Assembly: GCA_003428585.1 (NCBI GenBank)
Contig: QVQC01000036.1
Coordinates: 1 to 34,515, forward strand
Reading direction: 5' to 3'
DNA: 34,515 bases
DNA from: Nioella halotolerans
GTDB taxonomy: Bacteria; Pseudomonadota; Alphaproteobacteria; Rhodobacterales; Rhodobacteraceae
In this document: positions 24,473-33,979 of the stretch, in pieces
Numbering within the stretch: position 1 is the stretch's first letter
How the letters are laid out: the number at the start of each line of letters is the position of its first letter
Translations under genes and position numbers: made by a program
Notes under the pieces: model-generated
The model's database searches: none
What the model was told of the DNA's origin: nothing
What the model saw: only the letters and a program-made list of their open reading frames with translations

Positions 24473-24886
24473 TTAAGCCCCGACCCCCTGCCCGCGCAGC
24501 ACCGTCACGCCGGCGATCCGCCAGTCGCCGTCGATCTGGACCATGTCATAGGCCAGCAGATGCGGCCGCCCGGTCGGGTCCACGATCTGCACCTGTTGCA
24601 GCAGCCGCCCGCCCTCTTGCCGCAGGCCGAGGAAGGTCGTCTCGCCGGGTTGCCAGACCATCGGGTACCCGCGTTCGACCATGGTGCCGAACGTCATCGC
24701 GTCGCCGAACATGTCCTGAATGGTCGGGCTGGCGAAGGTCCAGGCGGTAAAGACGTTGCCGGTGGAAAAGGCGTCAAGCTGGTTCTGGATAACGCCCCGG
24801 ATTTCCGGGTTCGGGTCCAGCCGCTCCTGCGCCGCCGCGCCGAGCGGGGCCAGTGCCAGACACAGGATGAAAAGGAAGTTGCGCAT
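24473..24886 (-). CDS. DUF4864 exported protein
   Basis: A 137-residue protein with a signal peptide (MRNFLFILCLALAPLGAAA). The mature part (IRGVIQNQLDAFSTGNVFTAWTFASPTIQDMFG, then VDPTGRPHLLAYDMVQIDGDWRIAGV) is a cystatin/NTF2-like fold typical of DUF4864, common in Rhodobacterales. Function is unknown. ATG 24886 follows GGGGGC. Confidence 0.85.
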   Translation of the reverse strand: MRNFLFILCLALAPLGAAAQERLDPNPEIRGVIQNQLDAFSTGNVFTAWTFASPTIQDMFGDAMTFGTMVERGYPMVWQPGETTFLGLRQEGGRLLQQVQIVDPTGRPHLLAYDMVQIDGDWRIAGVTVLRGQGVGA

Positions 24887-25042
24887 TGTCGGCCCCCTGC
24901 CGTTTTCCCGTCCCTGACCGGAAAGGGTAGCACCCCGGCGGAGGTCGTCAATTTCTTGGAGGGGCGTCCTGCGCCTTGGTGCACAACGGATGCTGCCTCA
25001 ACGCCCCCTTTGTGCGCCTGTCGCATATGTATGGGGGGTGTA

Positions 25043-25085
25043 CGGGGGGTGCACGCCCGGTGCACAGGCAGCACCCCCCGTTTTT
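25043..25085 (+). terminator. GC-rich hairpin with T5 just past lysK
   Basis: CGGGGGGTGC (25043-25052) pairs with GCACCCCCCG (25071-25080), followed by TTTTT (25081-25085). The T-run is on the plus strand and so faces into lysK, which is read on the minus strand. It may still fold at the lysK message end. A near repeat TGTACGGGGGGTGCAC precedes it. Confidence 0.5.
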
Positions 25086-25091
25086 CGGCCC

Positions 25092-26738
25092 TCAGCCGGC
25101 CAGTTTTCCGTCCAGCGCATCGCGGATCAGCGCCTTGGTTTCAGCGATCCCGTAAAGCGCGATGAAGCCGCCGAATCGCGGCCCCTGCGACGCGCCGAGG
25201 CAGACCTCGTAAAGCGCCTTGAACCAGTCGCGCAGCGGCTCGAACCCGTGGGTGCGGCCGATGGCGAAGACGATGGATTGCAGGAATTCCTCGTCCTGCC
25301 AATCGACCTTCGGCAGCGGCTCGTCGCGTCCGGCCTCGGCATTCTTGCGCGCGATCACATCAAGCGCCCTGTCGCCGTCGCCAAGGCAGACCAGCAACTC
25401 CTCCATCGCCGCCTTTTCCTTGTCATCGGGCAGCCGGAAGGCGCGGGTCGGCTTGACGAAATCGTTGTAGTAGCGGATCGCGAAGCCTGCCGCCTGATCC
25501 AGATCCGGGTTCGCCTCCGGGCTCGCCTCCGGCGCGTAACGCCTTATGAATCCCCACAGTTTTTCCTTCTCCTCGGCGCCCGACACACTGGCGAGGTTGA
25601 GCAGCATGGCAAAGGAAACCACCATCGTGCTCTCGGGCACGTTGCCTTCGTGGATGTGGTAGACCGGGTTGGCCAGCCGCGCCGCCGCGTCCTGCGTGGC
25701 GTAGGCGCGCAACTGCTGGTGATACTCGTCGACCGCTTTCGGGATCACGTCGAAATGCATCCGCTTGGCGGTCTTGGGCTTGAGATACATGAAGTAGCTG
25801 AGGCTCTCGGTCGCGGCGTAGGTCAGCCATTCGTCGATCGAGATGCCGTTACCCGAGGACTTGGAAATCTTCTGCCCCTGGTCGTCGAGGAACAATTCGT
25901 AGGTGAAGTGTTCCGGCGGCCGCTGCCCAAGGATGCGGCAGATCGAATCGTAGATCGGCGTGTTGGTGGAATGGTCCTTGCCATACATCTCGAAGTCGAC
26001 GCCGAGCGCCGCCCAACGGGCGCCGAAATCGGGCTTCCATTGCAGCTTCACGTTCCCCCCCGTCACCGGCAGCGTCCATTCGCGCCCGGCCTCGTCGTCG
26101 AAGGTGACGGTGCCCTCTTTCGGGTCGACATGCTTCATCGGCACGTAGAGAACCCGGCCCGTTTCGGGGTGGATCGGCAGGAAGATGGAATAGGTCTGGC
26201 GGCGTTCCTCGCGCAGGCTTTTCAGCATCACCTTCATGATGTCGTCGTAGCGTTCGACCGCGCGCAGCAGGACCTCGTCGAACTGGCCGGCCTTGTAGAA
26301 CTCGGTGGCCGAGTAGAACTCGTACTCGAAGCCGAACGTGTCGAGGAACCGGCGCAGCATGGCGTTGTTGTGCGCGCCGAAACTGTCATGCGTGCCGAAC
26401 GGGTCGGGCACCGATGTCAGCGGTTTTTGGAGGTGGTCTTGCAAAACCTCTCGGTTCGGCACGTTGCCGGGCACCTTGCGCATCCCGTCCATGTCGTCGG
26501 AAAAGCAGATCAGCCGCGTGGGAATATCGCTGATCACCTCGAAGGCGCGGCGGATCATCGTGGTGCGCAGAACCTCGCCGAAAGTGCCGATATGCGGCAG
26601 GCCGGACGGCCCGTAGCCGGTTTCGAACAGGACATGACCCTTTTCCGGCGGTCCTTTTTCATAACGTTTCAGCACCCGGCGCGCTTCCTCGAACGGCCAC
26701 GCCTTGGAGCTCATTGCAACGTCACGAAGATCCGACAT
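25092..26738 (-). CDS. lysK: Lysine--tRNA ligase, class I
   Basis: A 548-residue class I lysyl-tRNA synthetase, the form used by many alphaproteobacteria and archaea in place of the class II LysS. It charges tRNA-Lys using ATP. The HIGH-type motif is PHIG (48-51) and the KMSKS-type motif is KISKS (about 289). [18 protein letters not shown] and [15 protein letters not shown] are characteristic, and an anticodon-binding helical domain fills the last 200 residues. ATG 26738 is used; a second ATG at 26714 is possible. Confidence 0.96.
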   Translation of the reverse strand: MSDLRDVAMSSKAWPFEEARRVLKRYEKGPPEKGHVLFETGYGPSGLPHIGTFGEVLRTTMIRRAFEVISDIPTRLICFSDDMDGMRKVPGNVPNREVLQDHLQKPLTSVPDPFGTHDSFGAHNNAMLRRFLDTFGFEYEFYSATEFYKAGQFDEVLLRAVERYDDIMKVMLKSLREERRQTYSIFLPIHPETGRVLYVPMKHVDPKEGTVTFDDEAGREWTLPVTGGNVKLQWKPDFGARWAALGVDFEMYGKDHSTNTPIYDSICRILGQRPPEHFTYELFLDDQGQKISKSSGNGISIDEWLTYAATESLSYFMYLKPKTAKRMHFDVIPKAVDEYHQQLRAYATQDAAARLANPVYHIHEGNVPESTMVVSFAMLLNLASVSGAEEKEKLWGFIRRYAPEASPEANPDLDQAAGFAIRYYNDFVKPTRAFRLPDDKEKAAMEELLVCLGDGDRALDVIARKNAEAGRDEPLPKVDWQDEEFLQSIVFAIGRTHGFEPLRDWFKALYEVCLGASQGPRFGGFIALYGIAETKALIRDALDGKLAG

Positions 26739-26861
26739 ATCCTGTTTCCACTTTCATCGTCCCGCGCGCGACCCCGTGCCGCGCGTGAAAAAGGCCCTAT
26801 TGCCCCGCGCTGCCGGGGTCAATAAATACCGGGTCTGCAAATTTCCGAAAGGCCCGCGCCC

Positions 26862-27281
26862 GTGACCGAACAGACCTCCCTATCGCCGCAGGACGCGCTT
26901 GTCGCTCTGATGATCGCCGTCTCCGTGTCGGATGAAAGCATCCGCACCTCGGAGCTGGTGACCATCGAGCGGATCGTCAATCACCTGCCGGTCTTCGCCG
27001 ATTACGATGCCGACCGTCTTGGCGTGGTGGCGCGGATCGTCTTTGACCTGTTCGAGGAGGAGGACGGCCTCGACGCGCTGTTCGGCCTCGTCCTCGATAC
27101 CCTGCCCGAGCGACTTTACGAAACCGCCTATGCCCTTGCCTGCGATGTCGCCGCCGCCGACGGCCTGTTGCGACAGACCGAATTGCAAATGCTGCAGGAG
27201 GTGCGCTACCAACTCGATATCGACCGGCTGCACGGTGCCGCCATCGAACGCGGCGCGCGGGCGCGGCACATGGTGCTGTAG
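26862..27281 (+). CDS. TerB-like protein
   Basis: A 139-residue all-helical protein of the TerB family. SDESIRTSELVTIERIV and ACDVAAADGLLRQTELQMLQEVRYQL are the two metal-binding-type repeats. Family members relate to tellurite resistance or general stress, but lone TerB genes have no clear role. The GTG at 26862 is the start, since no in-frame ATG fits. It is divergent from lysK. Confidence 0.85.
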   Translation: MTEQTSLSPQDALVALMIAVSVSDESIRTSELVTIERIVNHLPVFADYDADRLGVVARIVFDLFEEEDGLDALFGLVLDTLPERLYETAYALACDVAAADGLLRQTELQMLQEVRYQLDIDRLHGAAIERGARARHMVL

Positions 27282-27368
27282 GGCGCGTTGCATCGAGTCG
27301 GGGGCGGCTCAACGACGAGCGGACGCCCACGGCCCGTTGCAACTACGCCTGCCCCTGGCCCGCGCCTT

Positions 27369-28856
27369 TCAGACGGTCTCGTGCACCGCCGCCCATCTCT
27401 CGATCAGCGCCTGCTGCAACGCCTTGGCGCGGCGGTTGTAGCCGCGCGCGCCGGGTGGGCGGTTCTCCTCGGCCGGGTCGAGGGCTGCGCGCCGGTCCAT
27501 GTCGCCGCAGAAGATGGCAAAGGCAAGGTCGCGGCCCGAGGGCGCGCGCACGAACCCGGCAAGCGCCGACACGAAATAGAGCGTGCCGGTCTTGGCCACG
27601 ACCTGCACGGGATGATCCTCCATCGGGCGCCCCTGGTCGTCTCGCATCGGGATCTGTTTCATCACGCGGCGCAGGTTGCCATCGGCACCGCTGCCGACGA
27701 GGGCGCGCACCATTTCGCGGGCGCTGATCCGTGCCTCGTCGCCCAGCCCGGAGTGATCCACCAGCGACAACCGGCGCAGCCCGTGACGTTCCTGCAACCA
27801 GCGGCTCATTTCCTCGGCCGACTGGCGCAGCCCCGCGGGCCGCACCCCGCCGGCCTGCGTCGCCAGCATCCCCGCCACCTCGGCCGTGAGGTTGGTGGAC
27901 CAGCGCATCATGCCGCGCAGCACGTCCTCCAGCGGCTCCGCCACATGTTCGGCCAGGACGAGCCCGTCCTCGGGAGGATCGCCACCGAAAACGGGCGCGT
28001 CCAGCACGACCCCGCGCGCCCGCGCCAAGACCCGGAACACGTCGGCGGTATAGGCATGCGGACGGCGCACTGGCAGCCATCGGGCGCCGTTTTCGCCGAG
28101 GGCGCCGCGCGCGACGCTCCATTCCTCGCGCTCTTCCGTGGCCTCGTAAAGGTAGATCGGCGCGTTGCGGTCCACCACGCTCATGCGCGAAACCGAGACC
28201 GGCGGGCGCAGCGACCGGGATCGCGCCTGCATGGTCACGTCATAACCATCTGCGCCGCGCCGCCATTCGAAATGCACCCGGTTGAAATTCAGGTTCAACC
28301 CCGACACGGCGGGGTTGTAGCCGACCTGCATCGGCTGGTCGGGATCTATTGCCTCGATGAGCGGCAGCGCCTCGTGTGCCACGCGGAAACGCCCCGTCAC
28401 CTCGCGCAGCCCGGCCTCGGCCATGCCGTGGGTCAGGTCGTTGAGCGTATCGGTATCGAGCAGCGGATCGCCCCCGCCGACGAGCCAGAGATCGCCGTCG
28501 AGCCGCCCGTCCGTCACCCGCCCGGCGGCGATCAGCCGGGTGCGAAAGCGATAGCCGGGGCCGAGGTGGTCGAAGGCATAGGCCGTGGTCAGCGCCTTGA
28601 CGACAGAGGCCGGCGGCAACGCGCGCAGCGGGTTCACCGCCTCCAGCACGCGGCCCGAATGGGCGTCGGCCACCACGCAGCCCACCTGCCCGCCCAGATC
28701 GGCCCGCGCGACAAGCTCCTCCGCGCTCGGCAGCGCGCGCAAGGAAAAGCCATCGGGGCGGCGCAGCGGGATGAGCGACCGCGCCGGTGCGCCGGCCCAT
28801 GCCCCGCCGGCCAGCCCGGCGAGCATGCCGCCAAGGAAAAGACGTCTTGAAACCAT
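27369..28856 (-). CDS. dacB: D-alanyl-D-alanine carboxypeptidase/endopeptidase (PBP4 type)
   Basis: A 495-residue penicillin-binding protein of the low-mass class C. It trims or opens peptidoglycan cross-links in the periplasm. The catalytic motifs are SVVK (Ser about 84, Lys about 87), STN in WSTNLTAEV and KTG in VVAKTGTLYF. The N-terminus SRRLFLGGMLAGLAGGAWA looks like a Tat-type signal peptide with twin Arg. ATG 28856 is used; a TTG three codons upstream is possible. It lies downstream of nadD on the same strand. Confidence 0.92.
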   Translation of the reverse strand: MVSRRLFLGGMLAGLAGGAWAGAPARSLIPLRRPDGFSLRALPSAEELVARADLGGQVGCVVADAHSGRVLEAVNPLRALPPASVVKALTTAYAFDHLGPGYRFRTRLIAAGRVTDGRLDGDLWLVGGGDPLLDTDTLNDLTHGMAEAGLREVTGRFRVAHEALPLIEAIDPDQPMQVGYNPAVSGLNLNFNRVHFEWRRGADGYDVTMQARSRSLRPPVSVSRMSVVDRNAPIYLYEATEEREEWSVARGALGENGARWLPVRRPHAYTADVFRVLARARGVVLDAPVFGGDPPEDGLVLAEHVAEPLEDVLRGMMRWSTNLTAEVAGMLATQAGGVRPAGLRQSAEEMSRWLQERHGLRRLSLVDHSGLGDEARISAREMVRALVGSGADGNLRRVMKQIPMRDDQGRPMEDHPVQVVAKTGTLYFVSALAGFVRAPSGRDLAFAIFCGDMDRRAALDPAEENRPPGARGYNRRAKALQQALIERWAAVHETV

Positions 28857-28952
28857 ATCTCTCAAAAAAATCGTTGCGGCCCGCGTCCAGTTAAACCGCA
28901 GGTCGCGCCACCGCTCAAGCCTTTCGGTGGCCCGAACGCGCCGGCCGGACGG

Positions 28953-29555
28953 TTATCGCACCCAATGTCCCCGCGCCCGGATTTCTGAGGAGGAGACATC
29001 GACCATCGGCACGTTGAGAAAGCACCACGCCGGCGGGCGCGTCCGGCCCAGCCCCCGCGCCGCCGCGGCGGGCAACTTGAAGGGCCGGTAGATCTGCGCG
29101 GCCTTCGCCGTGCGCGCCGAGATCCGCTGCCCCGGCCGTGCCAGCACGCCGACCGGCACGTTTCGCATGATCCAGTGCCAGTCCTGCCAGCGGTGCAGGC
29201 TGGCAAGGTTGTCGGCCCCCATCAGCCAGACGAAGCGCACCCCGGGATAAAGCGCGAAAATCCGCCCCAGCGTTTCGGCCGTGTAGCGGGTGCCGAGGCG
29301 GGCCTCGATATCGGTCACCTCGATACGCGGATGCCCGATCAGGCCGCGCGCGGCGGCCAGGCGCCGCTCGATCGGGGCCGGCCCCTCGGGCTTCAGCGGG
29401 TTGCCCGGGCTGACCAGCCACCACAGCCGGTCAAGGCGGAACCGCTTGAGCGCCTCGCGGCTGATATGCAGGTGGCCCGCGTGCGGCGGGTCGAACGATC
29501 CCCCGAGAAGGCCGATCACCTGGCCGGGGCGGGCATGGGGCAAGGCATGTCTCAT
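28953..29555 (-). CDS. nadD: Nicotinate-nucleotide adenylyltransferase
   Basis: A 200-residue enzyme that makes deamido-NAD from nicotinate mononucleotide and ATP in NAD biosynthesis. [15 protein letters not shown] carries the (H/T)xGH nucleotidyl-transfer motif. [27 protein letters not shown] and the C-terminal [10 protein letters not shown] complete the family pattern. It heads the nadD-dacB pair. Confidence 0.95.
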   Translation of the reverse strand: MRHALPHARPGQVIGLLGGSFDPPHAGHLHISREALKRFRLDRLWWLVSPGNPLKPEGPAPIERRLAAARGLIGHPRIEVTDIEARLGTRYTAETLGRIFALYPGVRFVWLMGADNLASLHRWQDWHWIMRNVPVGVLARPGQRISARTAKAAQIYRPFKLPAAAARGLGRTRPPAWCFLNVPMVDVSSSEIRARGHWVR

Positions 29556-29603
29556 CCGCCCGTCATTGCCAGCCCGCGCCGGGGTGTAAAGCGAAAACGT
29601 GGC

Positions 29604-29978
29604 TCATGCGGGATCTTGTTCGAACGGCAGCTCTGGTTCCTCTGGCAGAACCAGCCGCCAGAAATTCGCCTCCGAGTGGATCAGGTTGCGCCTCGGATCG
29701 TCGGGCTGGGCGCCGCTTGCGACGACCTCGGCCATGTCGGTCAGAACCTCGGGGTTCTCGCGGAAATGGGTGTGGCTGGCGGCCCCGGTGACGGCACTGA
29801 CATTGACGAAATGCACGTTGCGGATCTGCCGGAAAACGGCTCGCTCCCGCTCGCCCGTATCCTCGAAGGACAGCCGCCCGAACCGCGTCCCGGCCATCAG
29901 CGCCTGCGCCAGCCCGAGGGCGCCGTCGCTGGGGTTCATGTAGACCGTGATGCGCCCGAACCCGGTGCCGACTGGCAC
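29604..29978 (-). CDS. Conserved-looking hypothetical protein
   Basis: A 124-residue protein with no recognised family. Segments such as NVHFVNVSAVTGAASHTHFRENPEVLTDMAEVVASG and IHSEANFWRLVLPEEPELPF look like real coding sequence. The start is uncertain: GTG 29978 gives 124 residues and ATG 29939 gives 111. There is no signal peptide. It is divergent from the nitrile hydratase operon. Confidence 0.6.
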   Translation of the reverse strand: MPVGTGFGRITVYMNPSDGALGLAQALMAGTRFGRLSFEDTGERERAVFRQIRNVHFVNVSAVTGAASHTHFRENPEVLTDMAEVVASGAQPDDPRRNLIHSEANFWRLVLPEEPELPFEQDPA

Positions 29979-30079
29979 GGGCCGCGCGACAGGGGGAACC
30001 CGCCCCGCCCCCGGCGCGCATCAACTTGACTTGACAGCCCCGCCGCCCTTGCCTTCCCTTGGCCCTGAAGGAGTACGGA

Positions 30080-30721
30080 ATGTCCACATTCGACAGCAAG
30101 CACGCCGCCGGGTTGCACCGCCATATCCATTCACATCTGCCAAGCGATGCGGCGTTGCGCGTCAAGGCGCTGGAAAGCCTCGCCGTGGAAAAGGGGCTGA
30201 TCGCGCCCGAGACCATCGACGCCTGGGTGGAGGCCTATTCGGACCATATCGGCCCGATGCGCGGCGCCAAGGTGGTGGCGCGGTCCTGGGTCGATCCGGC
30301 ATTCCGCGCCCGGCTGCTGGAGAACGCGACCGAGGCGATCAAGGAATTCGGCTTCGAGGGCAACGCCACGGGACACCTGAAGGCGGTGGAAAACACCGCC
30401 ACGGCCCACAACATGGTCGTCTGCACGCTGTGTTCCTGCTACCCGTTTTCGATCCTCGGCATGTCGCCAGCCTGGTACAAATCCGCCGCCTATCGCGCCC
30501 GCGCCGTGCGCGAGCCGCGCGCGGTGCTTGCCGAATTCGGCGTCGACCTGCCCGAGGACGTGGCCCTGCGCGTCTGGGACAGCACCGCCGAGCTGCGTTA
30601 CCTCGTCTTGCCGCAGCGCCCCGCCGGCACCGAAGGCTGGGACGAAGACCGCCTTGCCGCCATCGTCACCCGCAATTCCATGATCGGCACGGAGCGTGTG
30701 CTGGCCACGGGGGGCACGTGA
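30080..30721 (+). CDS. nthA: Nitrile hydratase alpha subunit, cobalt type
   Basis: A 213-residue subunit that hydrates nitriles to amides with the beta subunit. The metal site is VCTLCSC with Cys115, Cys118, Ser119 and Cys120; Thr116 in C-T-L-C marks the cobalt form, whereas iron enzymes have C-S-L-C. Two of the Cys should be oxidised to sulfinic/sulfenic acid. WYKSAAYRARAVREPRAVLAEFG also fits the family. ATG 30080 has AAGGAG six bases upstream. The stop overlaps the nthB start as TGATG. Confidence 0.95.
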   Translation: MSTFDSKHAAGLHRHIHSHLPSDAALRVKALESLAVEKGLIAPETIDAWVEAYSDHIGPMRGAKVVARSWVDPAFRARLLENATEAIKEFGFEGNATGHLKAVENTATAHNMVVCTLCSCYPFSILGMSPAWYKSAAYRARAVREPRAVLAEFGVDLPEDVALRVWDSTAELRYLVLPQRPAGTEGWDEDRLAAIVTRNSMIGTERVLATGGT

Positions 30722-31374
30722 TGGACGGCATCCACGATCTTGGTGGCAAGCAAGGCTTCGGCCCGGTTCCGGTCGCCGAGGGCGACGCGCCCTTCGCGCA
30801 GGACTGGGAGCGGCGCATGTGGGCCCTCTCGCGCGAGGGGATCTGCCCCACGATGACCCTCGACTGGTTCCGCCACGGGGTCGAGCTGATGGTACCGGGC
30901 GATTACCTGACCTTTTCCTATTTCCAGAAATGGGCGACCAATTTCCTGATGCTGATGGTCGATGCCGGCCAAATCACGCTGCAGGATCTGGAGCGCGGCT
31001 ACCTGCTGGAACCGGCCAAACCCGCGCGCGCCAAGGCCGTCGAGGAGATCCTCGAACAGGTCCGCCGTGCCTGCACAGATTTCTCGGTGCCCGAAGACGC
31101 GCCGCCGCGTTTCGCCATCGGCGCGGCGGTCCGCACCCTGCGCCAGATCGATCACCCGCACACCCGCCTGCCCGCCTACGCGCGCGGGGTGCAAGGCCGG
31201 GTCATCGGCCATCACGGCGCGCATCTGCTGCCCGACGACGGCGCGCATGGCCGTCATGTGGGCCAGCACCTCTATACCGTCGCCTTCACCGCGCCGGACT
31301 TGTGGGGCGCGGCCGCCAACCCGCGCGACGATGTCACGCTCGACCTGTGGGAAAGCTACCTTGTTCCGGCCTGA
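30721..31374 (+). CDS. nthB: Nitrile hydratase beta subunit
   Basis: A 217-residue beta subunit. It begins MDGIHDLGGKQGFGPV, the family start, and continues with WERRMWALSREG, RLPAYARGVQGRVIGHHGAHLLPD and HLYTVAFTAPDLWG. It forms the channel over the metal site of the alpha subunit. ATG 30721 shares its A with the nthA stop, so the two are coupled. The open frame upstream is the shadow of nthA. Confidence 0.95.
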   Translation: MDGIHDLGGKQGFGPVPVAEGDAPFAQDWERRMWALSREGICPTMTLDWFRHGVELMVPGDYLTFSYFQKWATNFLMLMVDAGQITLQDLERGYLLEPAKPARAKAVEEILEQVRRACTDFSVPEDAPPRFAIGAAVRTLRQIDHPHTRLPAYARGVQGRVIGHHGAHLLPDDGAHGRHVGQHLYTVAFTAPDLWGAAANPRDDVTLDLWESYLVPA

Positions 31375-31705
31375 GGATCCGCTCGCCCCCCGCGACCCGG
31401 TGTTCGAGGAACCGTGGCAGGCACAGGTCCTCGCCATGGCCGACAGCATGGTGCAGGCGGGCCGTATCAGCGCAAGCGATTGGGCCGACGCCCTCGGCGC
31501 CGAACTCGCCCGGGCCGAGGCTGCGGGCCAGCCCGACACCACCGCCACCTATTACGCGGCCGCGCTCGCAGCATTGGAGACGCTCACCACCAAGGCAACC
31601 CCGATCACCGCCGAGGAGCTTGCCATCCGCAAGGCCGACTGGACCCGCGCCCACGAACGCACCCCGCACGGTCAACCCGTTCGGCTGGCCCGCGACGCGG
31701 ACTGA
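31361..31705 (+). CDS. Nitrile hydratase accessory (metallochaperone-like) protein
   Basis: A 114-residue protein like the P14K/NhlE-type activators that load cobalt into the alpha subunit. DPVFEEPWQAQVLAMADSMVQAGRISASDWADALGAEL and DTTATYYAAALAALETL are typical, and the family resembles the beta-subunit N-terminus. TTG 31361 is the only start that keeps the conserved EEPWQAQ part with little extension; it overlaps nthB by 14 bases. Confidence 0.85.
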   Translation: MFRPEDPLAPRDPVFEEPWQAQVLAMADSMVQAGRISASDWADALGAELARAEAAGQPDTTATYYAAALAALETLTTKATPITAEELAIRKADWTRAHERTPHGQPVRLARDAD

Positions 31706-31777
31706 CCCGCCCCCGCCCATTGCCCTGCCCCGCCCCCTTGTCTATGTGGGTGGGAACGCGACTGCATGAGGGTTCCG

Positions 31778-33433
31778 ATGGCTTCGTATCAATACGTCTA
31801 TCACATGGATGGCGTCTCCAAGACCTATCCCGGCGGCAAGAAATGCTTTGAGAACATCCGGCTGAGCTTCCTGCCCGGCGTGAAGATCGGGGTCGTCGGC
31901 GTGAACGGCGCCGGTAAATCCACGCTGATGAAGATCATGGCCGGGATCGACACCGATTTCACCGGCGAAGCCTGGGCCGCCAAGGGGGCGAAGGTCGGCT
32001 ACCTGCCGCAGGAACCGCAACTGGATGAGTCCCTCACCGTGCGCGAGAACGTGATGCTGGGCGTGGCCGAAAAGAAGGCCAAGCTCGACCGTTTCAACGA
32101 ATTGGCGATGAATTACTCGGACGAGACCGCCGAGGAGATGGCGCAGCTTCAGGACGAGATCGACTCCGACAACCTGTGGGATCTGGATGCCCAAGTCGAT
32201 GTCGCGCTGGAAGCGCTGCGCTGCCCGCCCGACGAGGCGATGCCCGAAAACCTGTCAGGTGGCGAACGCCGCCGGGTGGCTCTGTGCAAGCTGTTGCTGG
32301 AAGCACCCGACATGCTGCTGCTGGACGAGCCGACCAACCACCTTGACGCCGAAACCATCGCGTGGCTGCAACAGCACCTGATCGACTACAAGGGCACGAT
32401 CCTGATCGTCACCCACGACCGCTACTTCCTCGACGATATCACCGGCTGGATCCTCGAACTGGATCGCGGCCGCGGCATCCCCTACGAGGGCAATTATTCC
32501 AGTTGGCTGGAACAGAAGGCCAAGCGGCTGGAACAGGAAGCGCGCGAGGACAAGTCCAAGCAGAAGACCCTGCAACGCGAGCTTGAATGGATCCGGCAGG
32601 GTCAGAAGGCGCGGCAGGCCAAGTCCAAGGCCCGCATCAACGCCTATAACGAGATGGCCGGCCAGTCGGAGCGCGAACGCGTCGGCCGCGCACAGATCGT
32701 CATCCCCAACGGCCCGCGCCTCGGCCAGAAGGTGATCGAGGTGGAAAACCTCGCCAAGCATTACGGTGACGTGCAACTGGTCGAGGATCTCTCCTTCAGC
32801 CTGCCGCCGGGCGGCATCGTCGGCGTGATCGGCCCCAACGGCGCCGGTAAATCGACGCTCTTCCGCATGCTGACCGGGCAGGAACAGCCCGATTCCGGCA
32901 CCATCGACTACGGCGACACGGTCAAGCTGTCCTATGTCGACCAGTCGCGCGACGCGCTCGACCCCAAGGCCACGGTGTGGGAAGAAATCTCCGGCGGGGC
33001 GGAACTGGTCGAACTGGGCGACGCGCAGGTGAACAGCCGCGCCTATTGCTCCTCGTTCAACTTCAAGGGCGGCGACCAGCAAAAGACCGTCGGGCTTCTG
33101 TCGGGCGGCGAACGCAACCGCGTGCACATGGCCAAGCTGCTAAAAGAGGGCGGCAATGTCCTGCTGCTCGACGAGCCGACCAACGACCTCGACGTGGAAA
33201 CGCTGCGCGCGCTGGAAGACGCGCTGGAGGATTTCGCCGGTTGCGCCGTGATCATTTCCCACGACCGCTTTTTCCTCGACCGCCTCTGCACCCATATCCT
33301 CGCCTTCGAGGGCGAGGCGCACGTGGAATGGTTCGAGGGCAACTTCGAGGATTACGAAGAAGACAAGAAGCGCCGGCTGGGACCGGACGCGCTGGAGCCG
33401 AAGCGGGTGAAGCACAAGAAGTTTACGCGATAG
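31778..33433 (+). CDS. ettA: Energy-dependent translational throttle protein EttA (ABC-F)
   Basis: A 551-residue ABC-F ATPase that binds the ribosomal E site and gates the first peptide bond according to energy state. The two ABC domains have Walker A GVNGAGKS (41-48) and GPNGAGKS (about 352), signatures LSGGERRRV and LSGGERNRV, and DEPTNHLD/DEPTNDLD Walker B motifs. The Lys/Gln-rich P-site tRNA interaction arm lies between them (about 245-295). ATG 31778 has GAGGG upstream. The C-terminus LGPDALEPKRVKHKKF is partly duplicated downstream (see 33980-34042). Confidence 0.96.
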   Translation: MASYQYVYHMDGVSKTYPGGKKCFENIRLSFLPGVKIGVVGVNGAGKSTLMKIMAGIDTDFTGEAWAAKGAKVGYLPQEPQLDESLTVRENVMLGVAEKKAKLDRFNELAMNYSDETAEEMAQLQDEIDSDNLWDLDAQVDVALEALRCPPDEAMPENLSGGERRRVALCKLLLEAPDMLLLDEPTNHLDAETIAWLQQHLIDYKGTILIVTHDRYFLDDITGWILELDRGRGIPYEGNYSSWLEQKAKRLEQEAREDKSKQKTLQRELEWIRQGQKARQAKSKARINAYNEMAGQSERERVGRAQIVIPNGPRLGQKVIEVENLAKHYGDVQLVEDLSFSLPPGGIVGVIGPNGAGKSTLFRMLTGQEQPDSGTIDYGDTVKLSYVDQSRDALDPKATVWEEISGGAELVELGDAQVNSRAYCSSFNFKGGDQQKTVGLLSGGERNRVHMAKLLKEGGNVLLLDEPTNDLDVETLRALEDALEDFAGCAVIISHDRFFLDRLCTHILAFEGEAHVEWFEGNFEDYEEDKKRRLGPDALEPKRVKHKKFTR

Positions 33434-33440
33434 CCACCTC

Positions 33441-33752
33441 TTGCTTGTGCGCACAAATGTACATACATTTGACTGGGACGATGGCAACCGCGCCAAGTGT
33501 CAAAAACACGGCCTGAGCATCGCGCAGATCGAGTTTGCCCTGATACATGGCGCGCGGGTGGCCCCCGATGCGCGGCATTCCAGCGAGGAACAACGCTTCA
33601 TCGCCATAAGCCGCACCGAAGAGGGCCGCCCTGTCTTCGTCGCTTTCTGTTGGCGCGGCGGGCGGCTGCGCCCGATCAGCGCCCGCTACATGCACGCACG
33701 AGAGGTGGTCAGATATGAAGAAGCGTTTGGTGCCCGAGATGACGACGGATGA
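33441..33752 (+). CDS. brnT: BrnT-family toxin (type II toxin-antitoxin)
   Basis: A 103-residue BrnT/DUF497 RNase-fold toxin. TFDWDDGNRAKCQKHGLS and LRPISARYMHAREVVRYEEAF are the family ends; BrnT cleaves RNA and arrests growth until bound by BrnA. The start is TTG 33441 or GTG 33447. It begins only eight bases after the ettA stop and overlaps brnA by 38 bases. Confidence 0.9.
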   Translation: MLVRTNVHTFDWDDGNRAKCQKHGLSIAQIEFALIHGARVAPDARHSSEEQRFIAISRTEEGRPVFVAFCWRGGRLRPISARYMHAREVVRYEEAFGARDDDG

Positions 33753-33957
33753 GGAGGCCGAAGCCTTCCTCGATCAGGACCTGTCCGACCTCGATTTCGC
33801 CCAGTTCCAGCCGCTCGATTGGGAACGCATGCCCAAGACCGCCCGCATCACCATGCGCGTGCCCGAGGCCCTCGTGACCGCCCTCAAGGCGCGCGCGAAA
33901 GAACGCGGCATCCCCTATCAGCGGCTGGTGCGCGAGGCCATCGAGAAGGCGGTGTGA
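33715..33957 (+). CDS. brnA: BrnA-family antitoxin
   Basis: An 80-residue protein with a ribbon-helix-helix C-terminus (ARITMRVPEALVTALKARAKERGIPYQRLVREAIEKAV), typical of CopG-like BrnA antitoxins. The acidic N-terminus (TTDEEAEAFLDQDLSDLDF) should wrap BrnT. It would repress the operon promoter, which probably lies at the ettA 3' end. Confidence 0.88.
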   Translation: MKKRLVPEMTTDEEAEAFLDQDLSDLDFAQFQPLDWERMPKTARITMRVPEALVTALKARAKERGIPYQRLVREAIEKAV

Positions 33958-33979
33958 GGGACGGCGAAAAGGCTGCGCG

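Noticed and set aside
24990..26825. 611-codon plus-strand frame over lysK
   Set aside because: Antisense shadow of lysK, whose motifs are unmistakable.
27288..28850. 520-codon plus-strand frame over dacB
   Set aside because: Antisense shadow; no domain, composition typical of shadow frames.
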